Assembly: GCA_022843385.1 (NCBI GenBank) | Contig: JALHNT010000008.1 | Span: forward strand, 62,001-126,000 | Direction of reading: 5' to 3' | Source: Anaerolineae bacterium | GTDB taxonomy: Bacteria; Chloroflexota; Anaerolineae; Aggregatilineales; Phototrophicaceae | Length of the DNA: 64,000 nucleotides | Part shown: positions 34,785 to 42,516 of the stretch, piece by piece | Position numbering within the stretch: position 1 is the first letter of the stretch | How the letters are laid out: every line of letters begins with the position of its first letter | Made by a program: the position numbers and the translations under genes | Notes under the pieces: generated by a model | Seen by the model: the letters and a program-made list of their open reading frames with translations, nothing else | Databases searched by the model: none | Told to the model about the DNA's origin: nothing

Positions 34785-36452
34785 TCACCCCTCATCCTCA
34801 TCATCCACGCGGTAGACGCCATCCTTGCCGGGGCGGGCAATCATCTCATCCCGTTTCTGACGGATGTCAATGGTGTGACGGTTGCCCGACGGTTTCGCTT
34901 CAGGGCGAGTGCTGGGTTGGGGTGGCTGTGAGGTCGATTGTACTGGCGGCAGGTTGGGCACCTGAGTCGGCGTCACCGGCGGAATGGCCTCTGGCAGTGC
35001 CTGTGGTGAATAACCATACTTGCGCCAGTAAAAGCGCCACTGTTGATCTTCGGTGGTCTCCGGCAGATCGAGCATATCGAAGTCACGGGTGTGGGTCTGT
35101 ACCGGACTGTCTGCTTTATCCGCCAGCAGCAGACCAGCCAACAGCCGGGGCGGAACTCCCGACAGAATGACCTGATCGAGCAGCGCTTGCAGCCGGGCAG
35201 TGCCAGCCTGAGCGCGGGCGCGGGAAGCGATCATCTCATTTTCGGCATCGCGCACTTCGGATGAAACCTGCGGCGCACACTGCACCGAGTCGGGCTTGAT
35301 GGTCAGCCCCAACGCCGGCTTGAAGGCCGCTAAACGGTCGGGGAGCTGCTGCCGAAAATCATCCACGCTGCCCCGAGTCAGAGCCGCCTGCAGCGGGCGC
35401 GTGACAAAAAACAGGCGGGCATGTTTCCTGGCAGCTTCGGCCAACAGGCTGCGAAGCAGTTCTTCCCGCTGCCCGATCGTTTTTTGATGGGGCAGGCTGA
35501 GGCGGAACTCCGGATTGGTGATGAGCGTTGGGTCGAAAGCAGCCTTAAAGTCGATATCCAGCATCACATGGCTGCCGGAGTCGGTGATGACCATATGCCC
35601 GCGAATTGAGACATTGATCGAGCGTGTGGTATTCCAGCACAACCACACCGGATCGAGCGCTGAAACCCACAAAGTATCCATTGGTTGATTGGCAGGCGCT
35701 TTTACCTGGTCGAACAGCGTGTTGAGGAGCTCGACGTGGGCACCCTGAAGCTGCTGACGGAGCGCTTCATGCATGAAGGGCGGTCCACCAAAATCGAGAA
35801 ACTTGTTCAGCAAATCCACCGGCAGTCCGGCATCGATCAACTGCTGCCGCAGCCCAGCTTCAATATGCGGTTGAGGGCGGGTATAAAGGACAAACGGTGT
35901 CTGGCGTTCATCAATGTAAACCTGTCCCAGTTCCAGTTTGATTTTCCATAAGGGCAGCGGCAGCGCTGCCACCAGCGTCAGACCGATCAGGATCAGGCCG
36001 ATGAAATAGCTTTCGGCAGGGTTGGTGAACGGGAGACTGATGCCGCCAACGATCCCAATCCACAATCCACAAGTCACTGAGTAAAAGACATGGGCGCGCC
36101 AGTTCAGATCGCCTTTTCCCACCAGCAGCCACAAGAGAAGGTTACCCAGCAGCAGCCCACCCAGGCCGACAACGATGACGGGATTGCCGGGCGAGATTCC
36201 CCAGGTCGCATAAACCACACTTGACAGCAACAGATACAGCGTCCAGGCCACAAACCAGGCAAAGGCCGTCCAGAAAATCACGCTGCGACGCGCGAGATGG
36301 TTGGCATCGGCACAGTGTTCGATCAGGGCAGAGGGCGGCAGGATCAGGCTCTTCGCCAGTTTCTCAGCGCCTTCACGCCGGGCTTTTTCCTGCTCCTCAA
36401 GCTTCTTCTGTTCAATCTCGGCTTGCGCCTGACTCGTGCTGATCGGCGTCAT
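34785..36452 (-). CDS. Hypothetical membrane protein with long cytoplasmic domain
   Basis: 555 residues from ATG 36452. The open frame reaches 36482, but that ATG sits inside a TATAAT promoter element (36481-36486), so the next ATG, with AGGGTG before it, is preferred. A charged helix (EQKKLEEQEKARREGAEKLA) precedes four membrane segments (residues about 55-80, 88-105, 115-135, 143-165). The rest is a large soluble part with helix-rich sequence and a Pro/Gln-rich tail. The central part has a faint likeness to band-7-type domains, not enough to assign. Confidence 0.65.
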   Translation of the reverse strand: MTPISTSQAQAEIEQKKLEEQEKARREGAEKLAKSLILPPSALIEHCADANHLARRSVIFWTAFAWFVAWTLYLLLSSVVYATWGISPGNPVIVVGLGGLLLGNLLLWLLVGKGDLNWRAHVFYSVTCGLWIGIVGGISLPFTNPAESYFIGLILIGLTLVAALPLPLWKIKLELGQVYIDERQTPFVLYTRPQPHIEAGLRQQLIDAGLPVDLLNKFLDFGGPPFMHEALRQQLQGAHVELLNTLFDQVKAPANQPMDTLWVSALDPVWLCWNTTRSINVSIRGHMVITDSGSHVMLDIDFKAAFDPTLITNPEFRLSLPHQKTIGQREELLRSLLAEAARKHARLFFVTRPLQAALTRGSVDDFRQQLPDRLAAFKPALGLTIKPDSVQCAPQVSSEVRDAENEMIASRARAQAGTARLQALLDQVILSGVPPRLLAGLLLADKADSPVQTHTRDFDMLDLPETTEDQQWRFYWRKYGYSPQALPEAIPPVTPTQVPNLPPVQSTSQPPQPSTRPEAKPSGNRHTIDIRQKRDEMIARPGKDGVYRVDDEDEG

Positions 36453-36480
36453 GTCACCCTGTTTTCTGTTCTTGCTATCC

Positions 36481-36486
36481 ATTATA
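36481..36486 (-). promoter_or_regulatory. -10 element for the 34785-36452 gene
   Basis: Perfect TATAAT on the minus strand, about 30 bases before ATG 36452; a weak TTCGTG lies 16 bases further upstream. It overlaps the first in-frame ATG, which argues against that start. Confidence 0.4.
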
Positions 36487-36566
36487 TCGCTTTTAACAGA
36501 CGCACGAACAGTTTATCGGGCAGGGGCAAAAGAGGGGCCGGCTGCCGCTGCCCCTCACCTGATCCT

Positions 36567-37781
36567 TTAGGCGCCGAACTTCGCCAGACGGTTGGCGTGC
36601 GCCAACGCCAGTTGCATCAGTTCGCTGGCGGGGAACTGACCGAGGGCACCGCCCATGCAGTCGCGTTCGCCGAAGCGCTGCGCCCGATCTGGCATATGAG
36701 TCTGGGGAGCCCAGAGCAGAGTCGGCACCGGGTGCCAGCTATGCGATTTGAGCTTGGCCGGTGTCGAGTGATCGCCGGTGATAATCAGCACATCAGGGTT
36801 GAGCTTGAGCAGCTCTGGCAGGGCGGCATCAACCTCTTCGATCACCTTGACTTTAGCATCGAAGTTGCCATCTTCGCCTCGGCTGTCAGTATACTTGATA
36901 TGGGTGAAGACAAAATCGTAGTCCTTCCACACATCGCCGACTCGGCGGAATTCATCGCCGGGATGATCGTGTGAGTCGGTCGGGATGATGTCCATGCCGA
37001 CCAGTCGCGCCACACCTTTGTACATCGGATAGACGGCGACACAGGCGGCCTTCAACTTGTATACATCCTTATACTTGGGCAGCCCCGGTTCCATAGCGAA
37101 GCCGCGCAGCGTCACCATGTTGGCCGGTTCATGACCCTTCAACACCTTTGCCGCTTCGGCCAGCCATTGATTGACCAGCCCGGCGGTATACTCAGCTTCG
37201 GCCTTCAGCGCTCGCGCCGGCAGCGTCGGGACGCCTGTCATCTGGGGGTCGGTATCGGCAATAGCACCATTCAATCCCTGACCGCGCAGCAGCACGGCGA
37301 AGCGATAATCCTGCACCGCCTCCACCGTGATCTCGATTCCCGGGATGCTGATCTGCTTGAGCAGTTCGACCCGTTTCGCGCCCTCTTCCGTCGGGATGCG
37401 CCCGGCGCGACGGTCGGTGATTTTGCCATCGGCATCGACGGTGCAGAAGTTGCCACGAATGGCGACATCGCCCTCTTCCACCGTAATGCCGATGCCGGTG
37501 GCCTCCAGCACACCGCGCCCGATCTGATACTGAATCGGGTCATAACCGAAGAGTGCCAGATGAGCCGGGCCACTGCCGGGGGCGATGCCGCGCGCCACCG
37601 GGATGCTCAGGCCGCTGCTGCCTTCCTTCGCCAGCCGATCCATGTTGGGGGTGTGGGCGGCCTCCAGCTCGGTCAGGCCATCAGGGGTCAGCGGCAGCCC
37701 GCCCAGCCCATCCATCACCAGCAGGACAATCTTGCCGCCGCTGTCGTGCAGCAGCGGTTGTAACAGCTCAAAGTTTGCCAT
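36567..37781 (-). CDS. apgM: 2,3-bisphosphoglycerate-independent phosphoglycerate mutase, archaeal type
   Basis: 404 residues from ATG 37781, GAAGGAA upstream. It interconverts 3- and 2-phosphoglycerate in glycolysis. It belongs to the alkaline-phosphatase superfamily: metal-binding Asp in VLLVMDGLGGLP (D24), the GSGPAHLALFGYDP segment, FTHIKYTDSRGEDGNFDAK and the late metal site LIITGDHSTP. The length of about 400 residues fits ApgM, not the 510-residue GpmI. The open frame upstream of 37781 is not needed. Confidence 0.9.
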   Translation of the reverse strand: MANFELLQPLLHDSGGKIVLLVMDGLGGLPLTPDGLTELEAAHTPNMDRLAKEGSSGLSIPVARGIAPGSGPAHLALFGYDPIQYQIGRGVLEATGIGITVEEGDVAIRGNFCTVDADGKITDRRAGRIPTEEGAKRVELLKQISIPGIEITVEAVQDYRFAVLLRGQGLNGAIADTDPQMTGVPTLPARALKAEAEYTAGLVNQWLAEAAKVLKGHEPANMVTLRGFAMEPGLPKYKDVYKLKAACVAVYPMYKGVARLVGMDIIPTDSHDHPGDEFRRVGDVWKDYDFVFTHIKYTDSRGEDGNFDAKVKVIEEVDAALPELLKLNPDVLIITGDHSTPAKLKSHSWHPVPTLLWAPQTHMPDRAQRFGERDCMGGALGQFPASELMQLALAHANRLAKFGA

Positions 37782-37922
37782 GATGTTTCCTTCGCTAATC
37801 GCGATCCGCGCCTCGTTTGTATCCACCTTCGCCATCGCTGTCAAGATCGACAACTCAATGACAGATGTCATTGGATCAGGGGCATTCCGAATTGCGACTG
37901 TTCGAATGATGGGAGCTTCGGC

Positions 37923-38339
37923 TCACGGCGATGGGACTATCTCCCAGACCGCCGCAACGGTGGCTGATCGGCGTCCATCGACGGTGGTCACCAGCATCCG
38001 GTCGGCCTCCTGCCGCAGCACGCCGAGCTGATCGGCGGTGATGGTCTTCAGCGGGACTTTGATGCGTTTGATCCATTCACCCGGCGTGTCGGCATAGCGA
38101 TAACTGAGATAGATGAAGCGCTCGGCGGGTGTGCCATGCACCTGTTTACCACTCAGTCGCGCTGGATCATGCGCGCTGATGGTGAGGCTGATGTCGAACT
38201 GGAGCGCATTGTCCGCAGTGGGCTGGCCTTGCATCAGGTCGCCCGCTTTATCCTGTACGCCAAACAATGCCGGGCGGCCATTGACTTCGGTCGACGGCGG
38301 GTCGGTGCAGATGATGCGTAAGGCCAGGGTGTTGAGCAT
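37923..38339 (-). CDS. DUF5990 family protein
   Basis: 138 residues from ATG 38339, with GGAG 9 bases upstream. The sequence follows the DUF5990 pattern as I know it: LRIICTDPP at the start, FGVQDKAGDL, a DNALQFDISL strand, VHGTPAERFIYLSYR, then IKRIKVPLKTITADQLG and a closing WEIVPSP. Function of the family is unknown; members are small soluble proteins found singly in bacteria. Confidence 0.7.
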   Translation of the reverse strand: MLNTLALRIICTDPPSTEVNGRPALFGVQDKAGDLMQGQPTADNALQFDISLTISAHDPARLSGKQVHGTPAERFIYLSYRYADTPGEWIKRIKVPLKTITADQLGVLRQEADRMLVTTVDGRRSATVAAVWEIVPSP

Positions 38340-38441
38340 GGAGTCCACTCCAAAACAAACGTCGAGCAGATGTATTCTGCAAATGAATTAAGTCTACAGA
38401 TGGATCAGCCTGGCTGCTACCACTGGTAGAAAGGGGAACCT

Positions 38442-38471
38442 GTTACATGGCGTGAAAACCGTTACAATGGC
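38442..38471 (+). promoter_or_regulatory. Direct-repeat candidate operator and promoter of the toxin-antitoxin pair
   Basis: GTTACATGGC (38442-38451) and GTTACAATGGC (38461-38471) form a direct repeat with a 19-base period, and TACAAT in the second copy could be the -10. The antitoxin start follows at 38495 after a strong AAGGAGGTG site. Autoregulation by the antitoxin is typical of such pairs and is inferred. Confidence 0.35.
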
Positions 38472-38494
38472 AGGCAGTAAGGAGGTGAACAACG

Positions 38495-38764
38495 ATGCTG
38501 CAACCCATCCGTGCGGTATACCATGCGGGTCAGCTTCGCCTGCTGGACCCGGTGGACCTGTCAGAAGGTGAGGAAATTCAACTCATGATCCTGTCCGAGA
38601 GCGATCGGGTGCTGGCCGTGCTTGGCGACTTGCTGGTGAAAGTACCCGACTCAAGCAGCGAGAATGTCGATGAAGCGGCGCTGGCACAGGAAATCGAACA
38701 GGGTTTTCAGGGGCAGTCACCGCTGTCCGAGACTATCCTTCAGGAACGCCTTGAGGGACCATGA
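38495..38764 (+). CDS. AF2212-like (DUF104) antitoxin
   Basis: 89 residues with a near-perfect AAGGAGGTG ribosome site. The N-terminal motif IRAVYHAGQLRLLDPVDLSE followed by GEEIQLMIL is the DUF104 pattern of VapB-type antitoxins that pair with PIN toxins. The acidic C-terminal half would wrap the toxin. Its stop overlaps the toxin start (ATGA). Confidence 0.82.
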   Translation: MLQPIRAVYHAGQLRLLDPVDLSEGEEIQLMILSESDRVLAVLGDLLVKVPDSSSENVDEAALAQEIEQGFQGQSPLSETILQERLEGP

Positions 38765-39225
38765 GCCATTACTTCCTGGACAGCAGCGCACTGCTAAAGC
38801 GTTATGTCACTGAAGTGGGAACAAATTGGATCCGTTCAATCACAGGCTATGTTTCTGGCAACATCATATTTGTTGCTCAGGTCACGCAGGTAGAGATTAC
38901 CTCAGGTGCAATGCGTCGAAAACGGGACGGCACCATCAGTGCACAAACTGCCCATGCAACTCGGTTATTGGTTGATCGACATTGTAGCCGGGAATACAAA
39001 GTCGTCGGATTAACAACACACATCGTTCAGCGGGCAGAAGACCTCATCGAGCGTCATCCCCTGCGGGCTTACGACTCGATACAGTTGGCTTCGGCAATTG
39101 AAATCAACGGGCGACTCGTGACTGGGGGATTGTCCCCAGTCATATTTGTTTCTGCCGACCTGCGCTTGTTGATGGCGGCTTTGGCTGAGGGGCTTGTAAC
39201 TGACGACCCTAACGCGCATCCTTAA
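38761..39225 (+). CDS. PIN-domain toxin (VapC-like)
   Basis: 154 residues. The metal-binding acidic residues of PIN ribonucleases are seen: D7 in YFLDSSALLKRY, the Glu in QVEITSG near residue 44, and the Asp in LRAYDSIQLASAI near residue 104, with another in FVSADLRLL. It is expected to cut RNA when freed from the antitoxin encoded just upstream. Size and motif order are normal for VapC. Confidence 0.88.
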   Translation: MSHYFLDSSALLKRYVTEVGTNWIRSITGYVSGNIIFVAQVTQVEITSGAMRRKRDGTISAQTAHATRLLVDRHCSREYKVVGLTTHIVQRAEDLIERHPLRAYDSIQLASAIEINGRLVTGGLSPVIFVSADLRLLMAALAEGLVTDDPNAHP

Positions 39226-39238
39226 GCCCTCGATCACA

Positions 39239-39262
39239 AATAGCTACGACCATGTAGCTATT
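39239..39262 (+). terminator. Hairpin after the toxin gene
   Basis: AATAGCTAC, loop GACCAT, GTAGCTATT: a perfect 9-base stem 14 bases after the toxin stop, followed by only a short T-rich stretch. Confidence 0.45.
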
Positions 39263-39302
39263 CTCAGACCACTCGACTTCAGGAATTCCCCGGCACCAGC
39301 GT

Positions 39303-39923
39303 CTAATACAACCCGGTTTTCTCATCCTCCAGCGTATACCCATCGGCTTCGGCAACGGTCATGTCGAGTTTGGCGTGTTGGATGATCGCCGCGCCAAGCG
39401 ATACAAGCCCATCGGGTGCAGCTTCGGCTGACCACAACTTTGACCGCACGACACACTTGGTGCAGTGGAAAAACACTTCGTTGACTGTCACTGCGATCAC
39501 AAAAAGCGGGGCTTTGCCTTGCATGATGAAGCGTTCGCGCACCTCATCATCGCGGATAATCTGCGCCGTACCGTTGACGCGCAGGGTATCGCTGCGACCC
39601 GGCACGAGGAACAGCATCCCGATGCTGGGATTTTGCAGGATGTTCACCAGCGTGTCGCCGCGCCGGTTACCGGGACGGTCGGGGATCAGCAGCGTTTGGC
39701 TATCCATCACCTGCACAAACCCGGCCGGATCGCCTTTGGGTGACACATCCATCCGACCAGCCGCATCGATTGAGCCGAGCAGTATAAACGAGGATTTCTC
39801 GATGAAGGCGCGGCAGATGTCATCAATCTCGCTGATGACCTTGTTTTGCGCGGCCTGACCGGCATAACCCAGAATATCTCGAAGTTCGGCTTCGTCCTGA
39901 ATCACGTGCTTGAATGCGCTCAT
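39303..39923 (-). CDS. PPOX-class FMN-binding flavoprotein (MSMEG_1061-like)
   Basis: 206 residues from ATG 39923. The split-barrel fold of pyridoxamine-5'-phosphate oxidase relatives is suggested by FILLGSIDAAGRMDVSPKGD, LLIPDRPGNRRGDTLVNILQ (FMN phosphate contact) and IGMLFLVPGRSDTLRVNG. This pattern closely matches the MSMEG_1061 family of FMN-dependent proteins. The physiological substrate is unknown. A Cys pair (HCTKC) lies near the C-terminus. Confidence 0.8.
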   Translation of the reverse strand: MSAFKHVIQDEAELRDILGYAGQAAQNKVISEIDDICRAFIEKSSFILLGSIDAAGRMDVSPKGDPAGFVQVMDSQTLLIPDRPGNRRGDTLVNILQNPSIGMLFLVPGRSDTLRVNGTAQIIRDDEVRERFIMQGKAPLFVIAVTVNEVFFHCTKCVVRSKLWSAEAAPDGLVSLGAAIIQHAKLDMTVAEADGYTLEDEKTGLY

Positions 39924-39965
39924 CGGCTGGCTTCCTGTTCCCATGCGCGTTCGCTAAACGGATCG

Positions 39966-40050
39966 TTCAAAGTTCAAAGTGCTGAGTGCAAAGTTGAAAG
40001 GAAAAGACCTCTGATTCCTCTCTCTGTGTCCTCTGTGGTTCAATGCTTCG
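39966..40050. repeat. Dispersed phrase repeats
   Basis: AAAGTTCAAAGTGCTGAGTG with a following CAAAGTTGAAAG, then CTCTCTGTGTCCTCTGTGG. Both phrases recur in the 15.7-kb, 46.9-47.2-kb and 58.8-kb intergenic regions. Confidence 0.6.
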
Positions 40051-40069
40051 TCTGATCGAGCGGCCGCGC

Positions 40070-41269
40070 TCACAGCTCCAGCCACACGCGCAGGTCATGC
40101 TGCTGACGCGAGTAGATTTTGCTGTTGGCGCGCTCGACCACCGCGCTCGGCTCCGAGTCATCTTTGGGCAGCAGTTGCAGCCGCAGCCGATCACTAGTGG
40201 GGCTGCCGGCCTGTGTCCAGCGTTCCAGCGCCTCGCTCAGGGCGAAGAAGGCATCCGCGCCGCCGTAGCAGTGGACTTCGCCTTTCATCCCGTACTCGAC
40301 GAAACACGCGCTGCCTCGTCCGATCAGGGCGAAACCGTGTTCGCGCAAGCCGAAGGCCTGCTGATTTTCGCCCAGCGTATACAGGGCGAAGACATAATTC
40401 TCCGGCGTGTTGAGCGTCAGGAAGGGCAGGAAGCCGCGCCAGTATTCGCGGTACGACAACGGCTGCCCCAGATTGGTGATCTCCATATCTTCCGAGAGCA
40501 GCAGTTGCAAGGCGGCGCTGTCGATGCGGCGGAAGTCGTTGGAATGGAGCATTAGCGTCGAGCCGCTGACATGCCGGCTGAGGTTGGGGACCGCCGACAT
40601 CCCGCGAATCGAGATGAAGCCACAGGGGATATTCTGGCGGCTGTAAAGCGTGCCATCCGGTTGAACGACGAAAGCGGCGCTGACCTGCATATTCTCGATC
40701 CAGATCGGCGCGACCAGCAGACCATCCGGCTTGAGCTGCTTGACCCACACCGGCGGAATATCCCACAGCGCGACGGTGGCAATGATGCGGTCATACGACG
40801 CGCGCGGCGCATAGCCCATCGCGCCATCAGCGTTGACGACATTCACCGTCGCCCCCAGCCGCACCTTTTGCAGGTTGGCGGCAGCCTGCTCCGCCAGTTG
40901 GTTATCCAGTTCAATCGTGGTGACGGTGCCATCCTCGCCCACAATATGCTGCATCAGCGCAGCGTTATAACCGGCTCCCGCGCCGATCTCCAGCACATTG
41001 TCGCCGGAACGCAGCCGCAGTTGGCGCAGCATCAGGGCGATCATGCTCGGCTGGCTGACCGAACTCAACACGCTGCCGTCGCTGTCGCGCTTGATGGCGA
41101 TAGCATCATCGCTGTAGGCGCGTGACAGCGCTTCCTCCGGCAGAAAGACATGACGCGGCACCGCCAAGAAGGCGTCTTCCAGCGGCTTATCGAGCAGTCC
41201 TTCCTGTCGTTTCAGTTCCTCAACCAGATTCCGCCGGTATTGCTCGGCGGTCAGACCTGTCAATGGCAT
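40070..41269 (-). CDS. Protein-L-isoaspartate O-methyltransferase-like protein with C-terminal extension
   Basis: 399 residues. The first about 210 residues follow PCMT: AFLAVPRHVFLPEEA, SSVSQPSMIALML (substrate loop), the SAM-binding NVLEIGAGAGYNAALM, and the DRIIATVALWDIP and LKPDGLLVAPI segments. PCMT methylates isoaspartyl residues to start repair of aged proteins. A further about 190 residues make up an unrecognised C-terminal domain (RGFLPFLTLNTPENYVFAL, ALIGRGSACFVEYG), making the protein almost twice the usual 210. Its start overlaps the 111-residue gene by 10 bases, so it is the last gene of the E2-JAB-E1 operon. Confidence 0.82.
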   Translation of the reverse strand: MPLTGLTAEQYRRNLVEELKRQEGLLDKPLEDAFLAVPRHVFLPEEALSRAYSDDAIAIKRDSDGSVLSSVSQPSMIALMLRQLRLRSGDNVLEIGAGAGYNAALMQHIVGEDGTVTTIELDNQLAEQAAANLQKVRLGATVNVVNADGAMGYAPRASYDRIIATVALWDIPPVWVKQLKPDGLLVAPIWIENMQVSAAFVVQPDGTLYSRQNIPCGFISIRGMSAVPNLSRHVSGSTLMLHSNDFRRIDSAALQLLLSEDMEITNLGQPLSYREYWRGFLPFLTLNTPENYVFALYTLGENQQAFGLREHGFALIGRGSACFVEYGMKGEVHCYGGADAFFALSEALERWTQAGSPTSDRLRLQLLPKDDSEPSAVVERANSKIYSRQQHDLRVWLEL

Positions 41270-41595
41270 ACATACCAGGCTCGGCGTTTGCGCAGCGAGA
41301 CGCCCGCTTCAGCATCGCTGCGGCGCGCGGTACGGACACGTCCCCGCGCATCGATGTGCACCTGACCGGCCTTTTGCAGCCGGGCGAATTCTTCCGGTGT
41401 GATGGCCGGGGCCGGTTCACCGCCCAGCCGTTCCAGCCGTTCTTCCATACCTTCGTTGTCTTCTGGCAGCGAGGTCGGCGTCGCGGGTGGCAAACTGTCT
41501 TCCGGCGGCAGCGTGTCTTGCGGCGGCGGATTCAGGTTTGCCGGTTCGTGACCGGGCGGCTGGACAGGTGGGGTATTGGCAGGATTGTCGCTCAC
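41260..41595 (-). CDS. Small proline-rich protein of the ubiquitin-like operon
   Basis: 111 residues from GTG 41595, 3 bases after the E1 stop; the ribosome site GAGGAG lies inside the last E1 codons. The first about 50 residues are Pro/Glu/Asn-rich and probably disordered (PPVQPPGHEPANLNPPPQD). A helix (TPEEFARLQKAGQVHIDARG) and a very basic tail (RVRTARRSDAEAG, SLRKRRAWYVCH) follow. It lacks a beta-grasp pattern and a C-terminal diglycine, so it does not look like a ubiquitin-like protein. It could be an adaptor, or a target. Function unknown. Confidence 0.65.
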   Translation of the reverse strand: MSDNPANTPPVQPPGHEPANLNPPPQDTLPPEDSLPPATPTSLPEDNEGMEERLERLGGEPAPAITPEEFARLQKAGQVHIDARGRVRTARRSDAEAGVSLRKRRAWYVCH

Positions 41596-41598
41596 GAC

Positions 41599-42513
41599 TT
41601 ACTTCTCCTCTTTGTCTTCACGCATCTCAATGCTGACGCTGTTCATCAGATCATCGAGCGAGACCTGTTCTTGCTGATCGCCAGCCAGGTTGTTCTGCAA
41701 GTCATCGCCACACACCAGGCAGTGCGGGTCGCGGGCGATGTTGACCCAGACGGCGGTGTAAGGCTGGCTCATCTGACCGGTCAGAATCTCCATCGCCGTG
41801 TTCGCCAGGATGACGGTGTTGGCCGGCATGGTCTTGTACACATCGGTCTGATGCAGCAGCTCATTCAGCGTCAGATCGGCCTGGGCCGAAGCGACGCGGA
41901 CGACGTGCAGCCACAAACCCGGTTCAGCCTCCAGCGTACCGTCTGGCCCAATCATACCATAGTCCAGTTCCTGGGCGTTGTCTATGTTCGATAATGCCAA
42001 ACCTTCGCGCAGTTCCGCCGCCCAGCAGGCATAACACGGCCCCTGATACGGACGGATCACCACCACATCGCCACCCTCGCCGCGCTCATACACACCGGCA
42101 TAGACGGCGGGCAGGTTGCGCTTCAGGCACTCCTGATTCAGGATATACTTCGGCCCCTCGCCATCCACACCCGACACCAGAATATCCAGACCATCCAGAA
42201 TGTCCAGATGGTCTTCAATCCGTCCGACGCGGACTTCGGTGGTGGCTGCCGGGTTGCGCTGGTGAATCAGTTCGGCCACCACCTCGGCTTTGGCCTGACC
42301 GATATAGCGGCTATCCGCCACATGCCGGACGATATTATTGGCTTCCAGCACATCGCTATCGACCAGCGTGAAATGACCGACACCGCTCATCGCCAGACTG
42401 AGCGCGACGAAGCCGCCACCCGACCCCAGGCCGACGATGCCGACCCGCTTCTGCTGCAAGCGTTCCAGATTGTGTGAGCCGAGTAAACGCTCGACCCGAT
42501 CAAAATTCACCAT
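41599..42513 (-). CDS. E1-like ThiF/MoeB/HesA adenylating enzyme
   Basis: 304 residues. The nucleotide-binding Rossmann part is intact: VGIVGLGSGGGF (residues 24-35), VDSDVLEANNIVRHV with D52, N60 and R63, and LDILVSGVDGEG near 110-120. Two CxxC pairs, C160/C163 (GPCYACW) and C265/C268 (PHCLVCG), make the structural zinc site of this family. It would adenylate the C-terminus of a ubiquitin-like protein. The only other Cys is C129, so the thioester cysteine is not obvious. It starts 3 bases after the JAB gene with AAGGA upstream and is part of the E2-JAB-E1 unit. Confidence 0.88.
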   Translation of the reverse strand: MVNFDRVERLLGSHNLERLQQKRVGIVGLGSGGGFVALSLAMSGVGHFTLVDSDVLEANNIVRHVADSRYIGQAKAEVVAELIHQRNPAATTEVRVGRIEDHLDILDGLDILVSGVDGEGPKYILNQECLKRNLPAVYAGVYERGEGGDVVVIRPYQGPCYACWAAELREGLALSNIDNAQELDYGMIGPDGTLEAEPGLWLHVVRVASAQADLTLNELLHQTDVYKTMPANTVILANTAMEILTGQMSQPYTAVWVNIARDPHCLVCGDDLQNNLAGDQQEQVSLDDLMNSVSIEMREDKEEK

Positions 42514-42516
42514 AGC

